A stretch of 64,000 nt of DNA from Anisus vortex (taxonomy: Eukaryota > Mollusca > Gastropoda > Planorbidae). Shown here in pieces: positions 1 through 9,770 of this stretch; the stretch's first letter is position 1; each line of letters begins with the position of its first letter. The notes beneath the pieces were generated by a model that saw nothing but the letters and a program-made list of their open reading frames with translations, did not search any database and had not been told where the DNA came from. The position numbers and the translations under genes are program-made. The stretch is taken from NCBI GenBank assembly GCA_949126835.1, contig OX421506.1:18700215-18764214 (forward strand), in the 5' to 3' direction.

Positions 1-469
1 GCCACAATATATTCAACACAACATATCTGTTAGCCTAGCAGCCTAGCACAATATGCATTTATTTCATCCCATATCAAGAGCAATCACTCTATTTTTTGTT
101 CTATTCTTTATTTATCTCCCCCACTATCCTCTATAATGTTGACGTACACAAACAAGTATCACCATGGAAACCAGGATATTGTCAGCTTGACGACCGTTGC
201 TATGTGTGAAATAGGATGGGGAGTGTGTACTGTGTTATGCCATTTGAAAATCAATGGTAATTATAAAAAACAATAATAACAACTGCTCTAATTGTCAATC
301 TCTACACGACTATATATTATATTTTCTTACTTTCTTACTCTATCTCTCTCTCAGACACACACACACTATCATTTTGCCTTTCTCAACACATCTAAATACA
401 CCACACAATAAATTTTCAAAATTGACGAAAAGTAACAGGTTTACGGGCGCTTTTTTGGACTGGTTACTG

Positions 470-560
470 GGAATGGAATGGGTTACCTGAAGCAATCGGG
501 AAAGCCAATATCAAAATGCAATTACACTACTAAAATCAAGGCTATGCGTGATTATTTCCT
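470..560 (-). repeat. Interspersed repeat family A, fragment
   Basis: It contains GGAATGGAATGGGTTACCTG, the reverse complement of the 'CAGGCAACCCATTCCAT' block shared by copies near 30.8 kb, 41.2 kb and 44.0 kb. Only part of the unit is recognisable. The family is not classified; it may be a SINE or a LINE 3' end. Confidence 0.5.
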
Positions 561-1204
561 TTTTTTAAAATTGTGGCAAATGCATAAGACGTAATAATCT
601 CCTGAATAGAAAGTTCTAAGGTCTGTAAATAATGATTTAAATTGTATTGACTTATTTAACGACAATTTGTTCTCGTTTCTTCAAAGCGTCGGTCTTACTT
701 TCACCTTTATATTGCACTTCATCACTCTATTGTATCCTCTTTCTATTTGTTCTCCCTATTTCTTCCTGTCTCTTTCTCTGTCTCTCTCTATTTTATCATC
801 CCTGTTGTCCAGTTTATTTTTTCTATCTTAAACTGTTCATATTCCATCTTTCCGCTTTTTCCACTAGAAAAGGAAAAAAAAATCAATAATTCATATCTTT
901 GTCCATAATAAACGGACCTAGTGTCTGTTTCAATTTGAAATGGGCATAACTCTTGCACGAAAACGATATTTCCTTCTTTACAGGCTCACGTGACACCGCC
1001 TCCCAATAACAACCGCTTCCGTGTTGCTCAATTACCAAGACAAATATCCAAGTGTACTCACGCTTAAACGTGCAACCAACAACAGAAAATACTCAAATTT
1101 CGTTTTCTGTTCGTTGTTCTAATGTTATTTGTTGTTTTGTTTTTTTTACCCGAATTTTCTCAACCGTTTACTAAACAAATCATTATTTGTATGTGTTTAA
1201 AAAA

Positions 1205-1290
1205 TAGTTTTCCTGATTTGTTCAAGCAATCAGTTCAATGCCCAGATGCCACTCGAGAAGAAAGAGAACTTGTATGCATTTGTTCTTGGA
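1205..1290 (+). repeat. Interspersed repeat family A, fragment
   Basis: It carries 'TTTTCCTGATTTGTTCAAGC', then 'ATGCC..GATGCCACTCGAGAAG' and 'ATGCATTTGTTCT'. This is the same order of blocks as the inverted copy at 33.3-33.5 kb, which shows that the family extends beyond the GATGCCACTCG block. Confidence 0.55.
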
Positions 1291-1420
1291 TGTGGAAGAA
1301 TAATGAATATTTCAGTTTTGAGTTCTTTAGTATTTTTTTTTCACTCACCGTTTATGCCAATACAAAAGCGCCATTTTAAAATAAATTCTATTAATCTCGA
1401 TAAACTCTCCTTCTTTCTAT

Positions 1421-2094
1421 TGTCATGTATATTGTTTTTCCAAGAATTGGAACACGCAATGTTTATTCTCCTCTCTCTCTCTTTTCTTACTACACACAAT
1501 ATTAGGACGTTTAGTAGGAAAACGAAAGGTTCTAGGTAATGCTGGGATTCTGTGTTGATCTCAAATTCTCAGAGTCTGGGAACGACTCATTATTTAATAG
1601 GGGAAGTTCCTATCGTTTTTGTTATGAGTTTTGTAATGATACCATGATTTTCACCCCTACTGGTAATGGGTCTATCCATTACACCACTCGGATGGTATTT
1701 AATGATTTGTTTTGTCTGAAAGACAGAGAGTTTCAAAAGATGTTCCTTTGAACGTTTGTGTTTGCACTATTTTATTCTAACTGTACATAATAGATATATT
1801 GTATATATTGAACATACCACCTGAAATAAACTATCAACAACAGTTACACTGAAGCTTCTTTGTCAAGTTACTATCCTATTGTGTTGTATACATTACTATA
1901 AGATTTATCTACTACCATAATTTACAAGAGAGGAAATGTTGGAATACAAATACTGAATTTGTGCCCAGGACTATAAGAAGAGTTCGTGTAATACTGAAAC
2001 ATAAATACTAATAATTAAAGTCTCCCCTAGGACTAACGAGAATTATCAGCAAGATCTACACAGCTCTGGCCACAAGGGGATTGTGGACGTAACA
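1421..2094 (+). repeat. 5' LTR of element 1
   Basis: It runs from TGTCATG to GTAACA and is repeated at +7179 bp. It contains an AATAAA polyadenylation-type hexamer at 1825-1830 and AT-rich TATA-like sequence just upstream (about 1788-1812). A 70-codon open frame inside the LTR is present in both copies only because the LTRs are identical, and it has no recognisable product. Confidence 0.95.
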
Positions 2095-2456
2095 AAATTT
2101 GGTGGTCTCGCCCGGTATATTTGAGTTCTACTTTTCCTGACCTAGGATTGACAAGATTTGGTAGTTCGGTAGATTTGAGTTCTACTTTTCTTGATCTAGC
2201 TGACCTATAAATATTTTGTGACATTAGTAGTACTGAGAGCGGCATATTTGTGTTTCGTTTTCAGGACTGTGAAACTATTCTTTTTAAAAAGAGGAGAGAA
2301 CTGGTTTGCGTTTTTATTCCTTGGGAAGTGTGAAGATTCCACGAAATGTTTAATATTATATTGTGCACATTTCTGGACAAATCGTAAGTTGGATCTTTAT
2401 ATTTTATTATACAATATATACTACTCTACTATAACAAATATTTCGAACGCTATACT
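2095..2456 (+). promoter_or_regulatory. Element 1 leader with candidate primer-binding site
   Basis: The untranslated leader lies between the 5' LTR and the Gag-Pol start. A candidate primer-binding site begins with TGG at 2100-2102 (TGGTGGTCTCGCCCGG), 5 nt after the LTR. Its complement would end in CCA as a tRNA does, but I cannot assign the tRNA. The next ~100 bp contain an imperfect direct duplication: ATTTGAGTTCTACTTTTC occurs near 2120 and again near 2173, each preceded by a TTTGGT block, so the putative primer-site region has been partly duplicated. Confidence 0.55.
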
Positions 2457-5400
2457 ATGGCTTCGAATATATCAAGTGAGGAACTTAATGCCATGTCATT
2501 TGCTGAACTAAAAGAATTAGCTGAGTCCTTTGGGATTGAGGCAGGACAGGCAAGACCTAATCGTAATCGTTTGACCAAAGAAATTATGACATGTTTGAAC
2601 GGGCAGAATGCCATGAACACTGGTAGTGTAGTTGAAGTGGGACAGAACGATATCAATGAAGGTTATGTAGCTCCCAGTGGGGGCGAGGTAATTGCCCACG
2701 GAGACGAGGTAAGAAATATGTCATCTAGATCATCAAACAATGAAGAAGATGAAGGGTTGAGTGAAAACCTAAAATTCCAATTAGCTATGAAGAGAATGGA
2801 ATTGGAAAGAATGAGGATAGAAACTGAAAGGGAAAATGAAAGAATTAGGATAGAAACTGAAAGGGAAAATGAAAGAATTAGGATAGAAACTGAAAGGGAA
2901 AATGAAAGAATTAGGATTGAAAGCAGAGAAAGGATAGAGATGGCACGCATGAACAGACCTGACCATCGTAGGGACAGCAATGGTATGGATATTAGCGCAA
3001 TGAAGCAACACTTGCCTATATTCAGAGAAGAAGATGTTCAAGATTTCTTTTTGCTTTTTGAGAGGATAGCTGTAGATTATCAGTTCCCTGATGATAAGAT
3101 GGCTTTATTGTTAAGGTCAACTCTCAACAAAGGAAAAGCATTGGACGTAGTGTTGAGTTTAACACCCGAGGAAATAAATGACTATGAAGTAATCAAAGAT
3201 AGGGTGCTAAAAAGTTATTCCCTGACACCAGAAAAATATAGAAAGCTATTTAGAGACAGAAAGAAGGCATATGATCAAACTCATGTAGACTTTTTGAGAC
3301 AAAAGGAGAAAATGTTAGAACAGTGGCTAAGGTCACAGAATGTAAGTGAGTTTGATAAACTCAAGAACCTAATATTGTTTGAGGAATTCAATGATTGTAT
3401 TCGAGTGGATATTAAAACTCACATCTCAGACCGAGGGGTTGAAGATGTGCATGAAGCTGCTAGATTGGCAGATAACTATGCCATAATTCACGCCAGCATA
3501 AAGCCATATTATGCTGACAAACCCAAAGTGCACAAACCAGAGTCCAAGGAGGCTAGTAAACCAAAAGAGACAAGTGAAAACAATAATAAGAACAGTGGTG
3601 TAAATAATAATAGTAACTTAGTTCATTTCAGGAAGCAGACAGATGTAAATAAAGCAAAGGTGGTATGTTTCAATTGCAAGAAAGAGGGCCACATGAAGAA
3701 AGATTGTTGGATCCTTACCAAGAAGCAAGGTGCTATTCTACACTGTGCCAGAGTGCAGAAAGATAGCAAGCAGACAGAAGAAGTGTGCAACACAGGGTCA
3801 AGAAACTCAAAAGAAATGCGGCCGGCATCGCCCATAGTTGTGGAGTCGATGGTTTTTGAGAACAGTCTATCTAAGGTAAAAGAGAATAGCTGTACTCAAT
3901 CTATTATGCTTTCAGAAGGCCGTGAGGAACAGATGGTTCCTGAAGTCCCGGAAGAGGACGACCTATCCGATTTTCGACCCTTTGTCTACGAGGGGACAGT
4001 GTCGACAGAAGTCGATGTACTCAGCAAGAAGAAAATACAGATATTACGTGACACGGGTTCTGCTGTCAGCGTGATCCTGGAGGGCAGTGTGCCGTTAACA
4101 GATGCCACCAGTACCGGTGAGTCTGTTGTGCTGAGAGGTGCTAGTATGGAGGCTGTGGAAGCTCCACTGCACAGAATAAAACTCGAGTCGGATATTTTTA
4201 CAGGTAACATCGTAGTGGGAGTGTGGCGCGCACTACCCGTCAAAGGCGTTTCCATGATATTAGGAAATGACATTATGGGCGGCAGAGTCACTGTCGAGCC
4301 CATGGTTAAAGTGTTGGAGACAAAGATGGCGGAGGACAAAAACCTACGTCCTGCCAATGAACGCCCAACATGTGCACTGACAAGAGCAATGCAGAAAAAG
4401 AAGTCGGTAAAGACTCCTGCTACGCCGTGTAGTGCAACGAAAGATGTGTTTGTCTGTTCTGAAGACACACATGCGAATGAAACAGTGATAACAGAAACAC
4501 CTGACATCGATTTAAGTGCTACGTTCTTTGCTGAACTAACAACTGGTGATGCAACAGAGAACGATAACATTTTGTCACCAAAGCAGAAATTGGTGAGAGA
4601 ACAATTGAATGACGAAGTAATAATGAAACTCAGAATGAAAGCTGTTGATGAAAAGACTGCAGATGCAATGGCGGAATGTTTCTACATGAAAGATGAAGTG
4701 TTGATGAGAAAGTCGAAACCGCTCAACTCAGGTACAAACGAGTGGGACAGTATTCACCAGATTGTAATACCTAAGTGCTATCGTCAAGATATACTGCGTA
4801 TGGCGCATGATCTTCCTTTCGCTGGTCACATGGGAGTCCGAAAAACGCACCACCGTATCCTCCCTTACTTCTACTGGCCAGGACTGAGAAGAGATGTCGA
4901 ACAATACTGCAAGACTTGCCACGTATGCCAAATGGTAGGACGTCCTAACCAACGAATTCCTGTCGCTCCACTCCAGCCGATACCAGCGTTCGACGAACCA
5001 TTCAGTCATATACTCATTGATTGCGTGGGCCCGTTGCCGAAAACAAAAGCCGGTTTTCAATACCTGCTCACAGTCATGTGTTCATCCACTCGCTTCCCGG
5101 AAGCCATTCCGTTGCGGAACATAACAACAGTGAAGGTGGTAGACGCCCTGACAAATTTCTTCACACGTTATGGCCTACCGAAGACAGTACAGTCCGACCA
5201 GGGGACTAACTTTACTTCGAACATTTTCAAACAAGTCATGGAACAATTAGGGATAAGCCATAGGCTATCAAGTGCCTATCATCCTGAGAGCCAGGGAGCT
5301 CTGGAAAGGTTTCATCAGACATTAAAATCGATGCTTAAAAAGTACTGTTATGAAAACGAGAAAGACTGGGATAAGGGTGTGCCTTATGTACTGTTCGCTG

Positions 5401-7358
5401 CAAGGGAGGCCACTCAGGAATCCCTGGGGTTTAGCCCATTCGAACTTGTGTATGGACACTCAGTCAGAGGTCCGTTGAAACTTCTACATGAAACTTGGCT
5501 AACGGACAGTGAACCGATTGGACTTTTGTCATATGTAGATAAATTTAAAAATAGGCTTTATCATGCTTTTAACCATGTGAAGATTCATTTTCCACAGATG
5601 CAGGAGCGTATGAGACAGAACTATGACCGTAAAGCTACAGCTAGAACTTTTGCACCAGGTGACAAAGTTCTTGTGTTTCTACCTTTGCAAAATCAGCCTT
5701 TAAGTGCAAAGTTTAGTGGACCCTATGAGATAGAGTCAAAGCTTGGCGAGGTCAATTATTTGATAAAGACTCCTGACCGGAGACAAAAGCAGAGGGTATG
5801 CCATATTAATTTGCTTAAGCCCTATGTTTCCAGGGAAAAGAGTAAACCACGGGAGGTCCCCATGATTTCATTAGCTAGGGTCCCGACGGATTTATCTAGG
5901 ATAGAATATAAGTTTGCAGAAAGTAAACTTAATAATACAGATGCTCTTAAGAGTTTAGATACAAGGCTAGAACATCTTCCGGTAGAAGATAAGGAGAAGA
6001 TTATTGAGCTGGTACATGAATATAAGTCACTGTTTACAGATGTTCCCAGGAGGACACATCTAATAGAACACGATGTAGTATTAACTGAGGGTGCCAGGCC
6101 AATTAAACAGCATCCATATAGAGTTAACCCCATCAGACTTGAACATATTAGAGCAGAGGTGAAGTATATGTTAGAAAATGACATAGTGGAAGAATGTGAT
6201 AGCGAATGGTCTTCACCCTGTGTGTTGGTACCAAAAGCCGACAACACATTGCGGTTTTGTACAGACTTTAGGAAATTAAATAATTTGACAAAGACTGACT
6301 CGTATCCCATTCCTCGTATTGATGACCTCATTGATAAGATAGGTGATGCGACGTATGTGACAAAAATTGATCTTCTCTCCGCGTACTTTCAGATTCCTTT
6401 GACGCCACGGGCACAGGAAGTATCCGCCTTTGTGACACCTGACGGACTTTACAGGTATAAGGTCATGCCATTCGGACTCCGTAATGCCCCTGCGACGTTT
6501 CAAAGGCTTATAAACACCCTCACTCGCGGTATCTTCCAGTGTAATGCCTACCTCGACGACATAGTGGTGTATAGTACAGATTTCAAGACACATGTCAGTC
6601 AACTACGACACTTGTTTGAACGACTGAATAACGCCAATTTGACAATAAACCTGGCTAAGAGTCAGTTTGGACATGCCACTATCGAGTATCTTGGACATGT
6701 AGTGGGTGGTGGAAAGGTTAAACCAGTAAATGCTAAAATAGAAGCTATTCAGAATGTCCCAGTGCCACAGACAAGGAAACAACTCCGTAGTTACCTTGGA
6801 ATGGCCGGGTATTATCGTAAGTTTTGCCAGGACTTTTCTACGGTAGCTTGCCCCTTAACTGACCTACTAAAGAAGAACAATCGCTTTGTTTGGTCTGACA
6901 AGTGCCAAAAGGCGTTTGATGAGTTGAAGTTAAGATTATCCAGGGCACCTATTTTGGTGACCCCGCGTTTTGATAGACCCTTTAAAATTGCAGTAGACGC
7001 GTGCGATACTGGGATGGGAGCGGTGCTGACTCAGCAGGATGACCACGGAGAGGAGCACCCGGTGTGCTACCACTCACAGAAATTCAATATCCATGAACGT
7101 AATTATAATACAAGTGAGAAGGAACTTTTAGGGTTGATCCTAGCGTTAAAACAGTTTGATTTCTATGTAAACAGCTCTGGGTACCCGATAGAAATACTGA
7201 CCGACCACAACCCTCTGACTTTTCTCTCCAGGGTCAAGCAAAACCAGAGGCTTGTTAGATGGAGCTTATTCCTCCAAGCCTATGACTTAAACATAAAACA
7301 CCTGAGGGGTAGGGACAACGTCACAGCTGATACTCTATCTCGGGTGCTACATGATTGA
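2457..7358 (+). CDS. Gag-Pol polyprotein, order Gag-PR-INT-RT-RNaseH
   Basis: A single 1633-residue frame. Residues ~1-45 resemble a SAP-like helix-extended-helix segment. Residues ~105-165 are a charged coiled-coil-like stretch built from an 11-residue tandem repeat (ERENERIRIET). Residues ~245-345 resemble the SCAN/capsid fold (LTPEKYRKLFRD, WLRSQNV, FEEFNDCI, AARLADNY). A CCHC knuckle lies at ~404-417 (CFNCKKEGHMKKDC). The aspartic protease motif RDTGS is at ~531-535. The integrase zinc finger (H..H..C..C) is at ~783-825, followed by the DDE core at D855, D914 and E950, with the standard 35-residue spacing between the last two. Reverse transcriptase is ~1219-1400 with YLDD at ~1365-1368. 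RNase H has its first Asp at ~1514 (VDACDTG), and the frame ends in the usual DTLSR-type tail. The protein is cleaved by its own protease in the family. There is no frameshift between gag and pol. It acts in cytoplasmic virus-like particles, with integration in the nucleus (family knowledge). Confidence 0.95.
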   Translation: MASNISSEELNAMSFAELKELAESFGIEAGQARPNRNRLTKEIMTCLNGQNAMNTGSVVEVGQNDINEGYVAPSGGEVIAHGDEVRNMSSRSSNNEEDEGLSENLKFQLAMKRMELERMRIETERENERIRIETERENERIRIETERENERIRIESRERIEMARMNRPDHRRDSNGMDISAMKQHLPIFREEDVQDFFLLFERIAVDYQFPDDKMALLLRSTLNKGKALDVVLSLTPEEINDYEVIKDRVLKSYSLTPEKYRKLFRDRKKAYDQTHVDFLRQKEKMLEQWLRSQNVSEFDKLKNLILFEEFNDCIRVDIKTHISDRGVEDVHEAARLADNYAIIHASIKPYYADKPKVHKPESKEASKPKETSENNNKNSGVNNNSNLVHFRKQTDVNKAKVVCFNCKKEGHMKKDCWILTKKQGAILHCARVQKDSKQTEEVCNTGSRNSKEMRPASPIVVESMVFENSLSKVKENSCTQSIMLSEGREEQMVPEVPEEDDLSDFRPFVYEGTVSTEVDVLSKKKIQILRDTGSAVSVILEGSVPLTDATSTGESVVLRGASMEAVEAPLHRIKLESDIFTGNIVVGVWRALPVKGVSMILGNDIMGGRVTVEPMVKVLETKMAEDKNLRPANERPTCALTRAMQKKKSVKTPATPCSATKDVFVCSEDTHANETVITETPDIDLSATFFAELTTGDATENDNILSPKQKLVREQLNDEVIMKLRMKAVDEKTADAMAECFYMKDEVLMRKSKPLNSGTNEWDSIHQIVIPKCYRQDILRMAHDLPFAGHMGVRKTHHRILPYFYWPGLRRDVEQYCKTCHVCQMVGRPNQRIPVAPLQPIPAFDEPFSHILIDCVGPLPKTKAGFQYLLTVMCSSTRFPEAIPLRNITTVKVVDALTNFFTRYGLPKTVQSDQGTNFTSNIFKQVMEQLGISHRLSSAYHPESQGALERFHQTLKSMLKKYCYENEKDWDKGVPYVLFAAREATQESLGFSPFELVYGHSVRGPLKLLHETWLTDSEPIGLLSYVDKFKNRLYHAFNHVKIHFPQMQERMRQNYDRKATARTFAPGDKVLVFLPLQNQPLSAKFSGPYEIESKLGEVNYLIKTPDRRQKQRVCHINLLKPYVSREKSKPREVPMISLARVPTDLSRIEYKFAESKLNNTDALKSLDTRLEHLPVEDKEKIIELVHEYKSLFTDVPRRTHLIEHDVVLTEGARPIKQHPYRVNPIRLEHIRAEVKYMLENDIVEECDSEWSSPCVLVPKADNTLRFCTDFRKLNNLTKTDSYPIPRIDDLIDKIGDATYVTKIDLLSAYFQIPLTPRAQEVSAFVTPDGLYRYKVMPFGLRNAPATFQRLINTLTRGIFQCNAYLDDIVVYSTDFKTHVSQLRHLFERLNNANLTINLAKSQFGHATIEYLGHVVGGGKVKPVNAKIEAIQNVPVPQTRKQLRSYLGMAGYYRKFCQDFSTVACPLTDLLKKNNRFVWSDKCQKAFDELKLRLSRAPILVTPRFDRPFKIAVDACDTGMGAVLTQQDDHGEEHPVCYHSQKFNIHERNYNTSEKELLGLILALKQFDFYVNSSGYPIEILTDHNPLTFLSRVKQNQRLVRWSLFLQAYDLNIKHLRGRDNVTADTLSRVLHD

Positions 7359-8599
7359 CTGAATAACCCATACTTCTTTTTCAGATCATCTCACTTATTC
7401 ATTAAGAATGTGTCATGATAACCTATCATTTGTTTGAATTTTGATTATGGAATACCTATAGAATACTTGTATCATACAGAAGTCAAGTCTTTTGAAAGTA
7501 TTAATAATTCTTATAATCATGTATAATATTGATGTTCTGATATATTTTAAATTCATTTGATTATGGAAAAGAAATTCCATTTAAATGTTGATGCATGATG
7601 CAATAAATATATAATATGCACGTATTTACTTGATATGGATGGATAAAAGTAATTGTCATCACATGCAATTAAGTGGGAAAACTTTGAGCTAGTTGATTTA
7701 TTATCTTGTTTTATTTTAGTTAATGAATGGAACTAAATAATAATATGTACAATTTTTATCTTAGAAAGAGATGTAATATCAATTGGTATAAATTAATAGA
7801 TAATATTAAAAATCTATTGCTAAATTGTTATATCATGGCAATAGAATGGAAAAAAAACTAGTGGATATTCACTATGTTGTATATAGGTTGTTATATATTC
7901 CATATATCCGGGAATGGAGGGAAACAAAGGTACCTAAAGGTGTGCACTCATTCAACCCTGAACAATCTTTTATATTAAACTTTTAAAAAACGCATAATAG
8001 TGGATTACATTTTAATATTTAGATTACTGTAGTAATCGTAACTAGAGTGTATTTTCTCCTCGTATTTGAGAAAAGGGGAAGTATCATCATCTTAGGTATG
8101 AACCCTGTTAATGTCAAGTTGACACTGTAATTTAAAGGGGAGGTAACCTATAGTTTGATTCGAGTTACGTATTACTTATCTTTTGGTTTTTATATTAGAA
8201 GTAAACTGTTGAAAATTGACAGAGTTTGAGCAATGTTATATTTGTTTAAATAGATTAAGACTTTTTGCAAATTTTGGTGGAAATCCACACAACTGTACAT
8301 AGTTAAAATAAGAATGACTAGAATATTTTTGAATTATTTGTACTTGTTGAGACATTAGTTAATATTAATACTAACGGTGAAATATTTGTCCATCACGTTA
8401 TGATCACAATTACCATTGGGTAGTGACACTTTTTATAATTTAGTTGTGCCAGTGAGCCATGTTTGCTTAAATTGTCTAATAATCTTCCATTGATTGTTGG
8501 TTGTTAAAACGATAGTGTTAAGTACGAAAAATGAAATGTACCATGTTGAGTATTACTTGGGTAATTATGGTACATTATTTCTTTCATTGGGTGGGGGCG
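7359..8599 (+). other. Element 1 3' untranslated region and polypurine tract
   Basis: 1.24 kb of AT-rich sequence lies between the Gag-Pol stop and the 3' LTR. I see no env-like or other substantial frame. It ends with GGGTGGGGGCG (8589-8599), directly abutting the LTR and expected to prime plus-strand synthesis. Confidence 0.8.
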
Positions 8600-9273
8600 T
8601 GTCATGTATATTGTTTTTCCAAGAATTGGAACACGCAATGTTTATTCTCCTCTCTCTCTCTTTTCTTACTACACACAATATTAGGACGTTTAGTAGGAAA
8701 ACGAAAGGTTCTAGGTAATGCTGGGATTCTGTGTTGATCTCAAATTCTCAGAGTCTGGGAACGACTCATTATTTAATAGGGGAAGTTCCTATCGTTTTTG
8801 TTATGAGTTTTGTAATGATACCATGATTTTCACCCCTACTGGTAATGGGTCTATCCATTACACCACTCGGATGGTATTTAATGATTTGTTTTGTCTGAAA
8901 GACAGAGAGTTTCAAAAGATGTTCCTTTGAACGTTTGTGTTTGCACTATTTTATTCTAACTGTACATAATAGATATATTGTATATATTGAACATACCACC
9001 TGAAATAAACTATCAACAACAGTTACACTGAAGCTTCTTTGTCAAGTTACTATCCTATTGTGTTGTATACATTACTATAAGATTTATCTACTACCATAAT
9101 TTACAAGAGAGGAAATGTTGGAATACAAATACTGAATTTGTGCCCAGGACTATAAGAAGAGTTCGTGTAATACTGAAACATAAATACTAATAATTAAAGT
9201 CTCCCCTAGGACTAACGAGAATTATCAGCAAGATCTACACAGCTCTGGCCACAAGGGGATTGTGGACGTAACA
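8600..9273 (+). repeat. 3' LTR of element 1
   Basis: A 674-bp direct copy of 1421-2094 with no mismatch found by eye. The polyadenylation-type hexamer is at 9004-9009. It is followed by CTAT (9274-9277), matching the 4 bases before the 5' LTR. Confidence 0.95.
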
Positions 9274-9560
9274 CTATGTAGGCCTATGTTTCTGGCTGGT
9301 TGGTTAATCTTCGGATGACCAGTTAACCCACTTCCCAGGATTACCAGGAGATGAAACTTGGCTGCCGACGACAGACAGACTTTCTTTCTAAATTGAAGCC
9401 CCATCCACCCACTCTGAAGCCCTTAAGAACTTATTTGTTCCGGACACTTTATGGCGCGCGTTATCAAATTTTAAATAAAATCCTGATTTATTGTTGACAA
9501 TTATTTAGGCCTATATATCTAATAATTTTCATTGTGTTTGTTTATTTTTTTTTTTGTGGA

Positions 9561-9640
9561 CAGCAAACAGTAAAATCCTCGGCAGCAAACAGTAAAATCA
9601 TCGGCAGCAAACTGTAAAATCCTCGGCAGCAAACAATACA
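9561..9640. repeat. Short 22-bp tandem repeat (~3.5 copies)
   Basis: The unit GGCAGCAAACAGTAAAATCC(TC) is repeated with single changes (ATC for CTC, CTG for CAG) just upstream of a SINE fragment. Confidence 0.8.
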
Positions 9641-9650
9641 TTTCTTATAG

Positions 9651-9770
9651 TACGGTGGCCGAGCGGCTGTGGTTCGAATCCCCTAGTACGACGTGGCCAG
9701 AGAAACTGGTGAACGCTGCTTCACTGGCCCTATGATCCTTTCGGTCCGACGGGTACTTTACTTCTCTTCA
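9651..9770 (+). mobile_element. tRNA-derived SINE, internally deleted copy
   Basis: A tRNA-like head (GGTGGCCGAGCGGC, then GGTTCGAATCCC, a B-box match) is joined directly to the SINE tail block 'AACTGGTGAACGCTGCTTCA...GGTCCGACGGGTACTTTACTT'. The central ~120 bp present in the fuller copies at 11.3 kb and 25.9 kb are missing. Confidence 0.75.

Larger units (their letters stand above)
1..1416. other. AT-rich non-coding flank with repeat fragments
   Basis: No convincing gene is seen. The stretch holds pyrimidine-rich and CA/CT microsatellite sequence (about 320-375 and 720-800) and two fragments of an interspersed repeat family that recurs in the window, near 470-560 (minus) and 1205-1290 (plus). 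Short open frames here encode low-complexity Leu/Ser/Phe-rich peptides and have no support. The last 4 bases (CTAT, 1417-1420) are the target duplication of the adjoining LTR element. Confidence 0.6.
1421..9273 (+). mobile_element. Element 1: complete Gmr1-like Ty3/Gypsy LTR retrotransposon
   Basis: A full-length LTR retrotransposon of 7853 bp. Two 674-bp direct LTRs (1421-2094 and 8600-9273) begin TGTCATG and end GTAACA, with no difference between them seen by eye. The host repeat CTAT flanks both ends (1417-1420 and 9274-9277), giving a 4-bp target duplication. A purine run, GGGTGGGGGCG (8589-8599), abuts the 3' LTR as the polypurine tract. One uninterrupted frame of 1633 codons encodes Gag and Pol. 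Integrase lies before reverse transcriptase, unlike canonical Gypsy elements but as in Gmr1-like elements. Identical LTRs and an intact frame argue for a very recent insertion and a possibly active copy. About 1.24 kb of AT-rich sequence separates the stop codon from the 3' LTR. Confidence 0.95.

Noticed and set aside
1539..1751. 70-codon frame inside the element 1 LTRs
   Set aside because: It appears twice only because the LTRs look identical; no family resemblance.
3986..4570. 194-codon minus frame, and other frames antisense to the Gag-Pol genes
   Set aside because: Shadows of the confidently assigned polyprotein frames.
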